From contig CANQMT010000026.1 of the NCBI GenBank assembly GCA_947625055.1, forward strand, positions 1 through 35,530: a stretch of DNA of 35,530 nucleotides. The letters run 5' to 3'. The translations under genes were made by a program, and so were the position numbers. This document shows positions 18,631 to 26,654 of this stretch, in pieces. This DNA comes from an uncultured Monoglobus sp. (GTDB taxonomy: Bacteria; Bacillota; Clostridia; Monoglobales; Monoglobaceae). The number at the start of each line of letters is the position of its first letter. Within the stretch, counting starts at the first letter, position 1. The notes beneath the pieces are model-generated. The model was not told the origin of the DNA, made no database searches, and was given only the letters and a program-made list of their open reading frames with translations.

Positions 18631-19086
18631 ATGCGAAAAAGGTATTTTTTGCCCGTTATAATCATTTTGTTAAATCTTGTGTTTATCTGGGGCAATTCGG
18701 TTTTCAGCCAGGAACATTCGCACCAAATAAGCACATCGTTCCGTGAGATACTGAGTCGTCTGTTCAATCTTGCCGGCGGCGCCGACGCGCTTTCCGACCA
18801 CTTTGTGCGGAAAGCGGCCCATGTGTTTGAATACTTTGTGCTGGGCGTGCTGCTGACATCGTTTTTCGGCAGACTCAAGCCGCTGAACTGTATTTTGGTT
18901 TTAGCGGCGGTCGTGCCTGTGGCGGTGATCGACGAGACCATTCAGATATTCACGGGCAGGGGCCCGGCTGTCAGGGATGTTATGTTCGACATATGCGGAT
19001 ACGCAGCGGGCTTCCTGATCGTAATGCTTATAAAGGGCTGTTTAAACAAAAGAAAAAAGACCTTAAATTATAATAATACAGAATAA
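18631..19086 (+). CDS. VanZ-family membrane protein
   Basis: This 151-residue protein has about four membrane helices and the VanZ signature: F-V-RKAAHVFEYFVLGVLL in the middle and IDETIQIFTGRGPAVRDVMFDICGYAAG near the end. The family takes its name from a teicoplanin-resistance accessory protein, but most members are not resistance genes and their role in the envelope is unsettled. The gene follows the phosphatase after 33 bases, with GAGG before the ATG. Linkage to the polysaccharide module suggests an envelope function, not antibiotic resistance. Confidence 0.88.
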   Translation: MRKRYFLPVIIILLNLVFIWGNSVFSQEHSHQISTSFREILSRLFNLAGGADALSDHFVRKAAHVFEYFVLGVLLTSFFGRLKPLNCILVLAAVVPVAVIDETIQIFTGRGPAVRDVMFDICGYAAGFLIVMLIKGCLNKRKKTLNYNNTE

Positions 19087-19101
19087 AATAGAGGTGAATT
19101 T

Positions 19102-19935
19102 ATGAGCTATAAGGCTTATGATCCCAATAAAAAAAGAAAAAAGAAAAAAACAGGAATCATTGTGACCGTTGTGATAGCCTGCGTCATCGTGTGTCTCGCT
19201 GTCGGCGGAGTTGTGCTCTATAACGCTCAGAAAGGCAACATAGACGCCGTTCGGTACGCGGCGGGCAAGAGCAGTGATGAGATCAACGACGAGATCCGCA
19301 GACAGGAGCGCGAGAACCAAGAAAGGATGAGCGAGATCGCCGGAGCTTCCATGCGCCCGCTGACCGAGGAGGAGTCAAAGCTTCTCGCCGACGGAGAGAT
19401 CACCGAGGAAGAAGCGATCGCGCTCGTGACAGGCGAAGCGACGCTTGAGGAGATCCAAAGCGGAGAATATGTTCCGCCCGCGGAGGAACAGGCCGGAGCG
19501 GGCGAAGACGGATCCGCATCAGGTGAAGCCGTAAGCTCCGATAATGGTTCTTCCGAGGAAACGGCAGCTTCGGAAAGCGGCGGCAGCGATTCGGGCTCAT
19601 CGAATTCCGCAGCATCCTCAAGCAATTCAAGCGGCAATATCAGCACGATCCTCGGAAAGATATATTTGCTCCAGTCAGAGTTCACCGGCTCGGTCGAATC
19701 GCTGATAGACCAGGCAAGATCCGAAGCCGGATCCATGTCGCGTAGCGAATTGATGAGAAAATACTCATCGCTGGCGGCCTCTCTCGAGAGTAGCTGCGAC
19801 GCGCGCATGGAGGGTCTTTTGGGAGAGCTCGAAGCGGCGGGAGCCGACGCGGGCACCGTGGCGGAAGTGAGAAGCGCTTACGAAAATGAAAAGAGCTTGA
19901 AAAAGGCCGAATTGATCTCAAGATTTTCGGATTAG
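19102..19935 (+). CDS. Unknown membrane-anchored protein with Ser-rich linker and coiled coil
   Basis: I do not recognise this 277-residue protein. The N-terminus is basic (PNKKRKKKKTG), followed by one membrane helix at about 15-37. The remainder is probably outside the cell. An acidic helical part covers about 50-130, including EITEEEAIALVTGEATLEEIQSGEY. A low-complexity Gly/Ser/Glu linker covers about 130-178. A C-terminal helical domain covers about 180-277 and is rich in Ala, Glu and Ser, with no cysteine motif except one Cys (SSCDARMEGLLGELEAAGADAG). The layout resembles a wall-spanning tether or stalk. It is the last gene of the run starting at the chain-length protein, 15 bases after the VanZ gene. 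GAGGTG precedes the ATG. Confidence 0.75.
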   Translation: MSYKAYDPNKKRKKKKTGIIVTVVIACVIVCLAVGGVVLYNAQKGNIDAVRYAAGKSSDEINDEIRRQERENQERMSEIAGASMRPLTEEESKLLADGEITEEEAIALVTGEATLEEIQSGEYVPPAEEQAGAGEDGSASGEAVSSDNGSSEETAASESGGSDSGSSNSAASSSNSSGNISTILGKIYLLQSEFTGSVESLIDQARSEAGSMSRSELMRKYSSLAASLESSCDARMEGLLGELEAAGADAGTVAEVRSAYENEKSLKKAELISRFSD

Positions 19936-20006
19936 CAAATTATTGTACAGAATAATAATTTCTATAATTTTCATAAAAAATAATTAGATTTTTATTATGA
20001 TTTTAC

Positions 20007-20155
20007 TTGACAAATAATAATAAAATGGTATAATGATATTGAGTTGGGCATAAATTAGTTCATTCATACGTCTGTATGATGCAACAAATTTCCGCTTTGC
20101 TCACCCGCTAAACATAAGAAAAAAATAAAATAATATATAAAAAGGAGAGGTTAAA
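20007..20155 (+). promoter_or_regulatory. Strong promoter and 115-base leader of the SLH-protein gene
   Basis: TTGACA (20007-20012) and TATAAT (20029-20034) are both consensus boxes, 16 bases apart. The leader to the ATG at 20156 is about 115 bases. It contains a small hairpin (TCATAC-GTCT-GTATGA, about 20066-20081), an A-rich stretch, and AAGGAGAGG before the start. The strong promoter with a long leader fits an abundant surface protein. The hairpin may affect message stability, which is inference. Confidence 0.7.
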
Positions 20156-21595
20156 ATGAAAAAGTTAATCGGAATTCTTGTAGCTTCACTTATGATCCTG
20201 CAGTCTTTCGCAGTTATGGCAGCCGATGTTAATGTGGGCGGATCTATTAATGTTCGTCCCGGAAATTCAAATTCAGAAGAGGATTATAAGAGCAGTGGTG
20301 TTACCACAACTTATAAGGGATTTGATTATAAGGCAACGTTGGATCTGACAAACGCGCGCAGCGCTTACAAAGAGAACTATGATAATGCTCTTGCAACAGC
20401 CGATAATCTCAAAGTTCCCGCAGCTAACGTTGAGGGTGCTAACATCACCGGTAAGTTTACGGTTGTTATCAATGTTCCCAGCGGCATGACACTTCCCGCT
20501 GCTTTTGTGGAAGACACGAAAAACCTGAACGGATTCTCCGGCACAGCGATTGACAAAGGTTTTTATGTTGAGGATGAAAGAAAGCTCGAGGATTCGACTC
20601 TTACGATCACGATCAGCGTTAAGAAAGACGTTACCGCCAAGGAGCTCTATGATAATATTAATGATTATCTGAGCGATCTTACTCTGACCTGCGAGGGCGT
20701 AACAGTTGCGAATACAGGTTCTTACACTGTAAAAGGATATGTTGAAGGCAACGTAAGCACTCAGGTAGTATATGAAAGCGCTACATATAATGAGGATGTT
20801 AACATCTTTGCCGGCTCGGCAGAGGAGCCCATCCAAGTTATGGCTACAGTTCGCAGCAGCAGCGGCGGCAGTGTCGTAAGCGGTGGCGGCGGCGGTACCT
20901 TTAACACAGGTTCGAGCACAAGCCCCACAGCGGCTCCCGGTGCTACAGCGGCTCCCGGCGCAACGGCTGATCCCAACGCTACAGCAGAGCCCGGCGTTAC
21001 AGCAGCTCCCGGCCAGGTTGAGCCCGGTCCGGTAGTATCCGGCGAGGTTCCCTTTGCTGACGTTGCTCCCACAGACTGGTATGCTGATGCTGTTGCGTTC
21101 GTATACGAGAAGGGTCTTATGAACGGCACATCCGCTGACGAGTTTGAGCCTAACGCTCCCGTTGACCGCGCTATGTTCGCTACGATCGTTTACAGAATCG
21201 AAGGCGAGCCCGCGGTTGAGCCCACATCAACATTCACAGATGTTCCCGCAGGCGAGTATTACAGCAATGCGGTTGCATGGTGCGAGGCTAACGGAATCGT
21301 AACAGGATATTCCGACACAGAGTACGCTCCCAACGGTCTGATCCTGCGTGAGCAGATGGCTGCTCTTATGTATCGTTATGCTACATTCAAGGGTATCGAC
21401 ACAGGCGCAAGTGTTGCTCAGTACAGCGACAGCGCTGCTATCTCCGACTACGCTGTACCGGCTGTAAGCTTCTGCACAGAGGCCGGCCTCATGAACGGTG
21501 TTGGCGACGGCGCGTTCGATCCTCAGGCTGACGCTACAAGAGGCGAGGTTGCGACAGTTGTTATGAGACTTTATAACAGCGTTGTTACCGAGTAA
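20156..21595 (+). CDS. Secreted protein with three S-layer homology (SLH) domains
   Basis: This 479-residue protein has a signal peptide (about 1-22, ending VMA). A region of unknown fold, rich in beta-type sequence, covers about 25-240. A Gly/Ser patch is followed by a linker of repeated T-A-(A/D/E)-P-G units (about 255-295). Three SLH domains cover about 298-479: FADVAPTDWYADAVAFVYEKG, FTDVPAGEYYSNAVAWCEANG and YSDSAAISDYAVPAVSFCTEAG, each followed by a G-x-x-(D/E)-x-x-F/Y-x-P-x-x-x-x-R-type part. SLH domains hold proteins to pyruvylated secondary wall polymers. It sits next to the polysaccharide control module but has its own promoter and terminator. Its codons favour GCT and ACA more than its neighbours do, which fits high expression. 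Confidence 0.9.
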   Translation: MKKLIGILVASLMILQSFAVMAADVNVGGSINVRPGNSNSEEDYKSSGVTTTYKGFDYKATLDLTNARSAYKENYDNALATADNLKVPAANVEGANITGKFTVVINVPSGMTLPAAFVEDTKNLNGFSGTAIDKGFYVEDERKLEDSTLTITISVKKDVTAKELYDNINDYLSDLTLTCEGVTVANTGSYTVKGYVEGNVSTQVVYESATYNEDVNIFAGSAEEPIQVMATVRSSSGGSVVSGGGGGTFNTGSSTSPTAAPGATAAPGATADPNATAEPGVTAAPGQVEPGPVVSGEVPFADVAPTDWYADAVAFVYEKGLMNGTSADEFEPNAPVDRAMFATIVYRIEGEPAVEPTSTFTDVPAGEYYSNAVAWCEANGIVTGYSDTEYAPNGLILREQMAALMYRYATFKGIDTGASVAQYSDSAAISDYAVPAVSFCTEAGLMNGVGDGAFDPQADATRGEVATVVMRLYNSVVTE

Positions 21596-21610
21596 TAACT
21601 TGAATTATAA

Positions 21611-21640
21611 AGCGGTCCGGATTTTCCGGGCCGCTTTTTC
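21611..21640 (+). terminator. Terminator of the SLH-protein gene
   Basis: AGCGGTCCGGA (21611-21621) pairs with TCCGGGCCGCT (21625-21635), with a 3-base loop and one G-T pair, followed by TTTT. It lies 15 bases after the stop and is a standard intrinsic terminator. Confidence 0.85.
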
Positions 21641-21743
21641 CGTACCGGTCATCGAGTGCGGCGCGCGTTTTTTGCTTGTGTGTGGTGCATAAAACTGTGC
21701 CTGAAAATACCGTAATTTTATAAATATTTATTTTATTTAACGC

Positions 21744-21772
21744 TTGCAATTTGTCATTTAATGTAATACAAT
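21744..21772 (+). promoter_or_regulatory. Promoter of the purine genes
   Basis: TTGCAA (21744-21749) and TACAAT (21767-21772) are 17 bases apart and about 43 bases upstream of the purC ATG. I see no purine riboswitch in the leader, which is too short to hold one. Confidence 0.65.
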
Positions 21773-21814
21773 AATACTGTATTTTCAGCTTAAAATTTAT
21801 TGGAGGAATTTGCT

Positions 21815-22531
21815 ATGAAAAAGCTTGAACAGCTCTATGAGGGAAAAGCCAAAAAGGTTTTCAAAACCGATGATCCGGAAGTTTTAATGGTTGATTACAA
21901 GGATGATGCGACTGCCTTTAACGGTGAAAAGAAGGGTACGATCGAGTCCAAAGGCATTATCAACAACCGCGTGACCAATCATCTGATGAAAATGCTTGAG
22001 AAGAAGGGTATCCCTACCCACCTTATCAAAGAGGTTTCAGACAGAGAGACATTAGTTAAAAAGGTGACGATCGTGCCGCTTGAGGTGATAATTAGAAATG
22101 TCGCTGCGGGCTCGTTTTCAAAGAGATACGGCGTTGAGGAAGGCAAAGAACTTCTGTCGCCCACTCTTGAGTTCAGCTATAAGGATGACGATCTCGGCGA
22201 TCCGCTGATCAACTCTTATCACGTGCTCGCTCTCGGACTTGCGACAAAAGAAGATATTGACACGATCACGCAATATGCCTTTAAGGTAAATGATATATTA
22301 AAAGAGTACCTGCTCGGTCTCGGCATTAAGCTTATAGACTTTAAGCTCGAGTTCGGAAAAACAAGCGACGGCACGATCGTGCTTGCTGACGAGATCTCGC
22401 CCGATACATGCCGTTTCTGGGATAAGGACACCAACGAAAAGCTTGACAAAGACAGATTCAGACGCGATATGGGCAACGTTGAGGATGCCTATGAGGAAAT
22501 TATGAAGCGTCTTATGGGTGAAACGGTTTAA
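21815..22531 (+). CDS. purC: Phosphoribosylaminoimidazole-succinocarboxamide synthase (SAICAR synthetase)
   Basis: This enzyme joins aspartate to CAIR with ATP in purine synthesis. The ATG at 21815 (238 residues) is the start because GGAGG is 9 bases before it; the TTG at 21800 precedes the ribosome binding site. Family blocks visible are [10 protein letters not shown] near the N-terminus, [37 protein letters not shown], the [10 protein letters not shown] segment and [14 protein letters not shown]. The length is normal for the bacterial single-domain enzyme. purF follows after 26 bases, so the two are likely co-transcribed. Confidence 0.96.
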   Translation: MKKLEQLYEGKAKKVFKTDDPEVLMVDYKDDATAFNGEKKGTIESKGIINNRVTNHLMKMLEKKGIPTHLIKEVSDRETLVKKVTIVPLEVIIRNVAAGSFSKRYGVEEGKELLSPTLEFSYKDDDLGDPLINSYHVLALGLATKEDIDTITQYAFKVNDILKEYLLGLGIKLIDFKLEFGKTSDGTIVLADEISPDTCRFWDKDTNEKLDKDRFRRDMGNVEDAYEEIMKRLMGETV

Positions 22532-22557
22532 TATATTTAACCAAAAGGAGGTTTGTT

Positions 22558-23985
22558 TTGAGTAGGTATGACGAGATTTTCTCCGACTCTCTCCATGAGG
22601 AATGCGGAGTTATAGGTATTTACGATATGGGCGACGGCCTTGACGTTGCAAGGCTGACATACTACGGCCTCTACGCTTTGCAGCACCGGGGCCAGGAAAG
22701 CGCCGGTATCGCGGTGAACAGTATAGACGAGAACGATAAGATACAAATTCTCCAGTATAAAGATATGGGATTGGTGCAGGAGGTTTTCAATAATCTTGTG
22801 CTCAATGAGCTCAAAGGCCGCGCATCGGTCGGTCATGTGCGCTACACCACAGCGGGAGGCAGCCGCCGTGAAAATGCTCAACCCCTCGTCTCAAGGTACC
22901 AGAAGGGAACATTTGCTTTGGTCCACAACGGTAATCTTGTGGATGTTGACACGATGCGCCGCAACCTTAAAGATGAGGGCGCCATATTCCAGACCACAAA
23001 CGACAGCGAGATCATAGCGCATTTGCTGGCGAAAGAACGGATAAAAACCGATTCGACCGCCGAGGCGGTTCTGCGGCTTATGGGAGAGATAAGCGGCGCG
23101 TATTCAATGATAATAATGACGCCGAAACGCATGGTCGTGGTTCGGGATCCCCAGGGATTCAGGCCGTTGTGCATGGGAATGATCAAAAATTCGTACGTGT
23201 TCGCGTCCGAGACCTGCGCTCTTGACTCGATAGGGGCAGAGTTCGTTCGCGATGTTGAACCCGGCGAGGTCATTGTTGTTGATAAGGACGGATTACATTC
23301 TTACAAAGACAGATGCGGCGCAAAAACCGCACTTTGCGTGTTTGAATATGTTTACGTCGCCCGCCCGGACAGCGTTATTGACGGTGTGAGCGTTCATGCC
23401 GCCAGACTGAAGGCGGGGAGGTTCCTTGCAAAGGAAAGCCCGGTTGACGCCGACGTGGTTATCGGCGTACCCGATTCGGGTCTTGACGCGGCCTTGGGGT
23501 ATTCTCAGGAATCGGGCATACCATACGGCGTGGGATTTATTAAAAACAAATATATCGGCAGAACTTTTATTCAGCCCACTCAGGAGGAGCGCGAATCGGC
23601 GCTCAGGATAAAGCTTAACGCCATGCGCGAGGCGGTCAGCGGCAAGCGAGTGATCATGATAGACGATTCGATCGTACGCGGAACCACAAGCGGCAGAATT
23701 GTTCAGCTCCTGCGCGACGCGGGAGCCAAAGAGGTGCATGTCAGAATTTCCTCACCGCCGTTTAAAAACCCCTGTTATTTCGGAATTGACGTCGCCGACA
23801 GAGACTCGCTGATCGCGTGCCGGATGTCGGTCGAGGAAACATGCAGGCATATAGGAGCCGACTCTCTGGCGTATTTGTCACTGTCAGCGGTTGAAAAGAT
23901 CGCGGAGGGCTCAAAATGTTCAAGATGCTACGCCTGCTTCACAGGCAAATACCCCGTCCGCGTCCCGCAGGAAGAAAACCGATAA
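22558..23985 (+). CDS. purF: Amidophosphoribosyltransferase
   Basis: This 475-residue enzyme makes phosphoribosylamine from PRPP and glutamine, the first step of purine synthesis. The start is TTG, with AAAGGAGG 6 bases before it. A short propeptide precedes the nucleophile, Cys16 in EECGVIGIYD, which becomes N-terminal after self-processing. The glutaminase part includes HVRYTTAGG and LVHNGNLVD. The PRPP loop is VIMIDDSIVRGTTSGR. Cysteines in ALCVFEYVY, NPCYFGID and SKCSRCYACF match the positions that hold a 4Fe-4S cluster in the Bacillus-type enzyme. Purine nucleotides usually inhibit it. Confidence 0.96.
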   Translation: MSRYDEIFSDSLHEECGVIGIYDMGDGLDVARLTYYGLYALQHRGQESAGIAVNSIDENDKIQILQYKDMGLVQEVFNNLVLNELKGRASVGHVRYTTAGGSRRENAQPLVSRYQKGTFALVHNGNLVDVDTMRRNLKDEGAIFQTTNDSEIIAHLLAKERIKTDSTAEAVLRLMGEISGAYSMIIMTPKRMVVVRDPQGFRPLCMGMIKNSYVFASETCALDSIGAEFVRDVEPGEVIVVDKDGLHSYKDRCGAKTALCVFEYVYVARPDSVIDGVSVHAARLKAGRFLAKESPVDADVVIGVPDSGLDAALGYSQESGIPYGVGFIKNKYIGRTFIQPTQEERESALRIKLNAMREAVSGKRVIMIDDSIVRGTTSGRIVQLLRDAGAKEVHVRISSPPFKNPCYFGIDVADRDSLIACRMSVEETCRHIGADSLAYLSLSAVEKIAEGSKCSRCYACFTGKYPVRVPQEENR

Positions 23986-23997
23986 CGCTGGTTTCTG

Positions 23998-24021
23998 CCT
24001 CGCCCTCCGGGGAGGGAGAGG
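23998..24021. repeat. GC-rich palindrome between purF and guaA
   Basis: CCTCGCCCTCC (23998-24008) pairs with GGAGGGAGAGG (24011-24021) at 10 of 11 positions, with a 2-base loop. A purine-rich stretch (GGCGGCGGAGAGGGAGGCGG) follows. There is no U-tract, so it is not a typical terminator. It resembles the GC palindromic repeats scattered between genes in many Clostridia, but I see only this copy. Confidence 0.5.
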
Positions 24022-24092
24022 TGACGTCGAAGGCGGCGGAGAGGGAGGCGGACATAACCTAATATACAAATAAAATCTCAAAGGAGTATCAC

Positions 24093-25628
24093 ATGAAAAA
24101 CGAAACAGTTGTGGTGATCGACTTTGGCGGCCAGTACAACCAGCTCATCGCCCGCCGCGTGCGCGAGGCGAATGTGTATTGCGAGGTTGTGCCGTATTCA
24201 AAATCGATCGAAGAGATAAAAGCTATGGAGCCCAAAGGCATAATTTTCACAGGCGGGCCCAACAGCGTGTTTGACGAAAAAGCGCCCAAACCCGATTTTG
24301 AGGTCTTTAACCTCGGTGTGCCGGTGCTCGGTATATGCTACGGAGCCCAGCTTATGAGCATGGCGCTTGGAGGCGTTGTTCATCACGCGGACACGCGCGA
24401 GTACGGCGTGACCGAGATCGAGCTTGACACCGATGCGACTTTGTTCAAAGGTCTGTCGGCCAAAAATCAGTGCCTTATGAGCCATACCGACAAGGTCGAG
24501 GGCCTGCCCGAGGGCTTTAAGGTTGTCGCGACGACAGCCGACTGTCCGATGGCGGCGTTTGAAAACGCCGAGAAAAAGTTCTTCGGCGTTCAGTTCCATC
24601 CTGAAGTTAATCACACGCCATTCGGTAGGGAAATGATCAAAAATTTCTTGTATGACGTGTGCGGTCTGTCCGGAGACTGGACAATGTCGGACTACGCCAA
24701 GAATTACATAGAGTTTGCGAAAAATAAAATAGGCGATAAAAAGGTGCTCTGCGCCCTTTCGGGCGGCGTTGACAGCAGCGTTGCCGCCGTGCTTCTCTAT
24801 AAGGCGGTGGGCAAAAATCTTACGTGTATTTTCGTCGATCACGGCCTGCTCAGAAAAGACGAGGGCGATCAGGTTGAGGAGGTTTTCACAAAGCAGTTCG
24901 ACATAAATCTGATACGCGTCAACTGCGGCGATGTGTTCTTAGGCAAGCTCAAGGGCGTGACGGAGCCCGAAACCAAGCGAAAAATAATAGGCGAGGAGTT
25001 TATCCGCGTTTTTGAGAAAGAGGCGAAGAAGATCGGAGCCGTTGACTACCTTGTTCAGGGCACGATCTATCCCGACGTTATTGAAAGCGGAACAGGCGAC
25101 GCGGCAGTGATCAAAAGTCATCACAATGTCGGCGGACTGCCGGATTATGTGGATTTCAAGGAGATAATCGAGCCGCTGCGGAATTTGTTCAAAGACGAGG
25201 TTCGCCAGCTCGGAATTGAATTGGGAATCCCGGAAAATCTTGTATGGCGTCAGCCCTTCCCGGGTCCGGGACTCGCGATAAGATGCATTGGCGAGATCAC
25301 CGAGGCAAGACTTGAAATCTTAAAAGAGGCGGATGCTATTTTCCGTGAGGAGATCGCGAACGCGGGCCTTGAGCGCGATATCAACCAGTATTTCGCGGTG
25401 ATAACCGATATGCGCAGCGTCGGCGTAATGGGCGACGAACGCACCTACGATTACACGGTTGCGCTCCGCGGCGTGACCACCACCGATTTCATGACCGGCG
25501 AGTGGGCCAGAATACCGTATGAAGTCCTCGATACCGTAAGTAAACGCATAGTCAATGAGGTCCCCCACGTAAACCGCATAGTCTACGACATAACCTCCAA
25601 ACCCCCCGCCACGATCGAATGGGAGTAA
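24093..25628 (+). CDS. guaA: GMP synthase (glutamine-hydrolysing)
   Basis: This 511-residue enzyme converts XMP to GMP with glutamine and ATP. The class I amidotransferase domain (about 1-190) has nucleophile Cys82 in [10 protein letters not shown] and the partner His-Glu in FHPEVNHT. The ATP-pyrophosphatase domain has the P-loop [11 protein letters not shown] (about 225). The C-terminal dimerisation domain includes [27 protein letters not shown] [16 protein letters not shown], and ends with [18 protein letters not shown] precedes the ATG. The 3' end of guaA is a known insertion site for genomic islands, and a mobile element appears to begin directly after it here. Confidence 0.97.
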   Translation: MKNETVVVIDFGGQYNQLIARRVREANVYCEVVPYSKSIEEIKAMEPKGIIFTGGPNSVFDEKAPKPDFEVFNLGVPVLGICYGAQLMSMALGGVVHHADTREYGVTEIELDTDATLFKGLSAKNQCLMSHTDKVEGLPEGFKVVATTADCPMAAFENAEKKFFGVQFHPEVNHTPFGREMIKNFLYDVCGLSGDWTMSDYAKNYIEFAKNKIGDKKVLCALSGGVDSSVAAVLLYKAVGKNLTCIFVDHGLLRKDEGDQVEEVFTKQFDINLIRVNCGDVFLGKLKGVTEPETKRKIIGEEFIRVFEKEAKKIGAVDYLVQGTIYPDVIESGTGDAAVIKSHHNVGGLPDYVDFKEIIEPLRNLFKDEVRQLGIELGIPENLVWRQPFPGPGLAIRCIGEITEARLEILKEADAIFREEIANAGLERDINQYFAVITDMRSVGVMGDERTYDYTVALRGVTTTDFMTGEWARIPYEVLDTVSKRIVNEVPHVNRIVYDITSKPPATIEWE

Positions 25629-25658
25629 TATTCCGAGCCTTAGAAACCGCATTGCTGA

Positions 25659-25710
25659 GCCATTTTTGAAACCGTGATAACAAAAATGGCAACACTTTGG
25701 CAACATTTTG
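25659..25710. other. Inverted repeat and paired TGGCAACA motifs at the element's left end
   Basis: GCCATTTTTG (25659-25668) and CAAAAATGGC (25681-25690) form a perfect 10-base inverted repeat. Overlapping its right arm, TGGCAACA occurs at 25687-25694 and 25698-25705, exactly 11 bases apart. Repeats at one helical turn near an element end are typical of arm-type binding sites for tyrosine integrases. The inverted repeat could instead be the guaA terminator, though no U-tract follows. Confidence 0.45.
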
Positions 25711-25722
25711 ATTATTCATTAT

Positions 25723-25762
25723 AAAAGAGCTGACTGATTTTTAAAAATCGGTTAGCTCTTTT
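25723..25762. terminator. Bidirectional terminator
   Basis: An imperfect stem of about 19 bases with a tiny loop: AAAGAGCTGACTGATTTTT (about 25724-25741) against AAAAATCGGTTAGCTCTTT. On the plus strand it is followed by TTTTGTGCTTTTTT. On the minus strand it ends in TTTT. It insulates guaA from the element, and its right arm overlaps the last codons of the 58-residue leftward gene. Confidence 0.75.
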
Positions 25763-25928
25763 GTGCTTTTTTAGTAAAATACCATAGATAGGTTATGTCG
25801 TCGAAAACTATTTTATTATTGTTTTCATCGGACACTACAATACCGTCTATAATGTATTCCCAACAATAGGTATTGCCTTGGACAAACACACCTTCCGGCG
25901 GGATATGATGACATTTGCATAAATTCAT
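25752..25928 (-). CDS. 58-residue protein overlapping the XRE repressor gene
   Basis: The ATG (25926-25928) overlaps the TGA of the XRE gene in an ATGA junction, so it is probably translated by coupling. The reading frame runs 58 codons to a TAA at 25752-25754. It begins MNLCKCHHIPPEGVF and contains CWEYIIDGIVVSD and DDITYLWYFTKK. The CxCHH start could be metal-binding, but I do not recognise the family. It is likely real because of the exact overlap, the shared direction, and the terminator that directly follows. A role as co-regulator or antirepressor with its partner is only a guess. Confidence 0.6.
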   Translation of the reverse strand: MNLCKCHHIPPEGVFVQGNTYCWEYIIDGIVVSDENNNKIVFDDITYLWYFTKKAQKS

Positions 25929-26470
25929 CTGTTATTCCTCTTACCGTTGTTTCTCGATTTATGAAAATCGTCTACAAGCATATCGCTTAACTTCTGTGAC
26001 GGGGTTACTTTAACATAGCCTTGTAGGTTGGCGAAATCCGGATAATGATAACGCCATTTGTCGTATTCTTCTTTGGATATTTCACCTGCGTTATATTTCT
26101 CCGATTGCTCCGCCCATTGATAAACCATTTGAAGCAATTCGGGATTGAGCGTTTTGGTATTGGTGAAATGCAGCGTTACTTCACCGTTTTCGAGCGATGC
26201 TTTAATGCCGTGTATATCCTCAATCGCAAAGAAGGTGTGCATTAAGCCAAAGTCGCTGTCTATGTCGGGAACCGCTAATGCAAGAGGAGAAACGTCAAGA
26301 ATGTTCGCAAGGGATTTCACTACGTTTTCTTTCGGCGTTCTCGTGGAACATTCATACTGCGCCATGCGTATATCGGCGGACTTTTCGGGAAAACCGACAG
26401 CAATACCGAGCCACTTCTGCGTCATACCGCGCAGATTGCGGATAAAACGTATTCTTTCGCCTATTGCCAT
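25925..26470 (-). CDS. XRE-family repressor of the mobile element (181 aa)
   Basis: An N-terminal helix-turn-helix of the Cro/C1 type (about 4-65) reads RIRFIRNLRGMTQKWLGIAVGFPEKSADIRMAQYE, with NILDVSPLALAVPD at its end. A second domain (about 70-181) of unassigned type follows, including HGIKASLENGEVTLHFTN and a Gln/Glu-rich helical part that has WAEQSEKYNAGEISKEEYDKW. AGGAG lies 9 bases before the ATG. It is divergent from the excisionase-integrase operon, and dyads lie in the shared control region. The most likely role is repressing excision and transfer genes, like the repressors of other integrative elements. Confidence 0.85.
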   Translation of the reverse strand: MAIGERIRFIRNLRGMTQKWLGIAVGFPEKSADIRMAQYECSTRTPKENVVKSLANILDVSPLALAVPDIDSDFGLMHTFFAIEDIHGIKASLENGEVTLHFTNTKTLNPELLQMVYQWAEQSEKYNAGEISKEEYDKWRYHYPDFANLQGYVKVTPSQKLSDMLVDDFHKSRNNGKRNNR

Positions 26471-26502
26471 AATAATTCAACTCCTAAATATGTTATGGAT
26501 AT

Positions 26503-26532
26503 AGTATATCATAAATGTTTAAGAAATGTCAA
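26503..26532 (-). promoter_or_regulatory. Leftward promoter of the XRE repressor
   Basis: On the minus strand, TTGACA (26527-26532) and TATACT (26503-26508) are 18 bases apart, about 33 bases before the repressor ATG. The spacer contains TAAATGTTTA (26512-26521), similar to the half-sites of the dyads on the rightward promoter, which suggests autoregulation. Confidence 0.65.
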
Positions 26533-26575
26533 GATATAATAAATAAATTTGTTTAATATTTTTATATAAAACCTC

Positions 26576-26630
26576 TTGACATAAACATAATAGTTTAATA
26601 TAATAGAGATAATATAAACATTTTAGTTTA
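26576..26630 (+). promoter_or_regulatory. Rightward promoter with two TAAAC-N6-GTTTA operators
   Basis: TTGACA (26576-26581) and TATAAT (26599-26604) are consensus boxes 17 bases apart. A perfect dyad TAAAC-ATAATA-GTTTA (26582-26597) fills the spacer, and a second, TAAAC-ATTTTA-GTTTA (26615-26630), lies just after the start point. They are 33 bases apart, three helical turns. A repressor bound to either would block transcription of the excisionase-integrase genes. The divergent XRE protein is the natural candidate. Confidence 0.65.
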
Positions 26631-26654
26631 ACAAAGGAAGGCGAGGTGCTATAT

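Noticed and set aside
18631..19086. VanZ gene as a glycopeptide-resistance determinant
   Set aside because: There are no other van genes nearby, and VanZ-like proteins are common in Firmicutes without resistance. The context is a surface-polysaccharide module.
21640..21814. Possible purine riboswitch before purC
   Set aside because: No conserved riboswitch core is seen, and the promoter lies only about 43 bases before the start.
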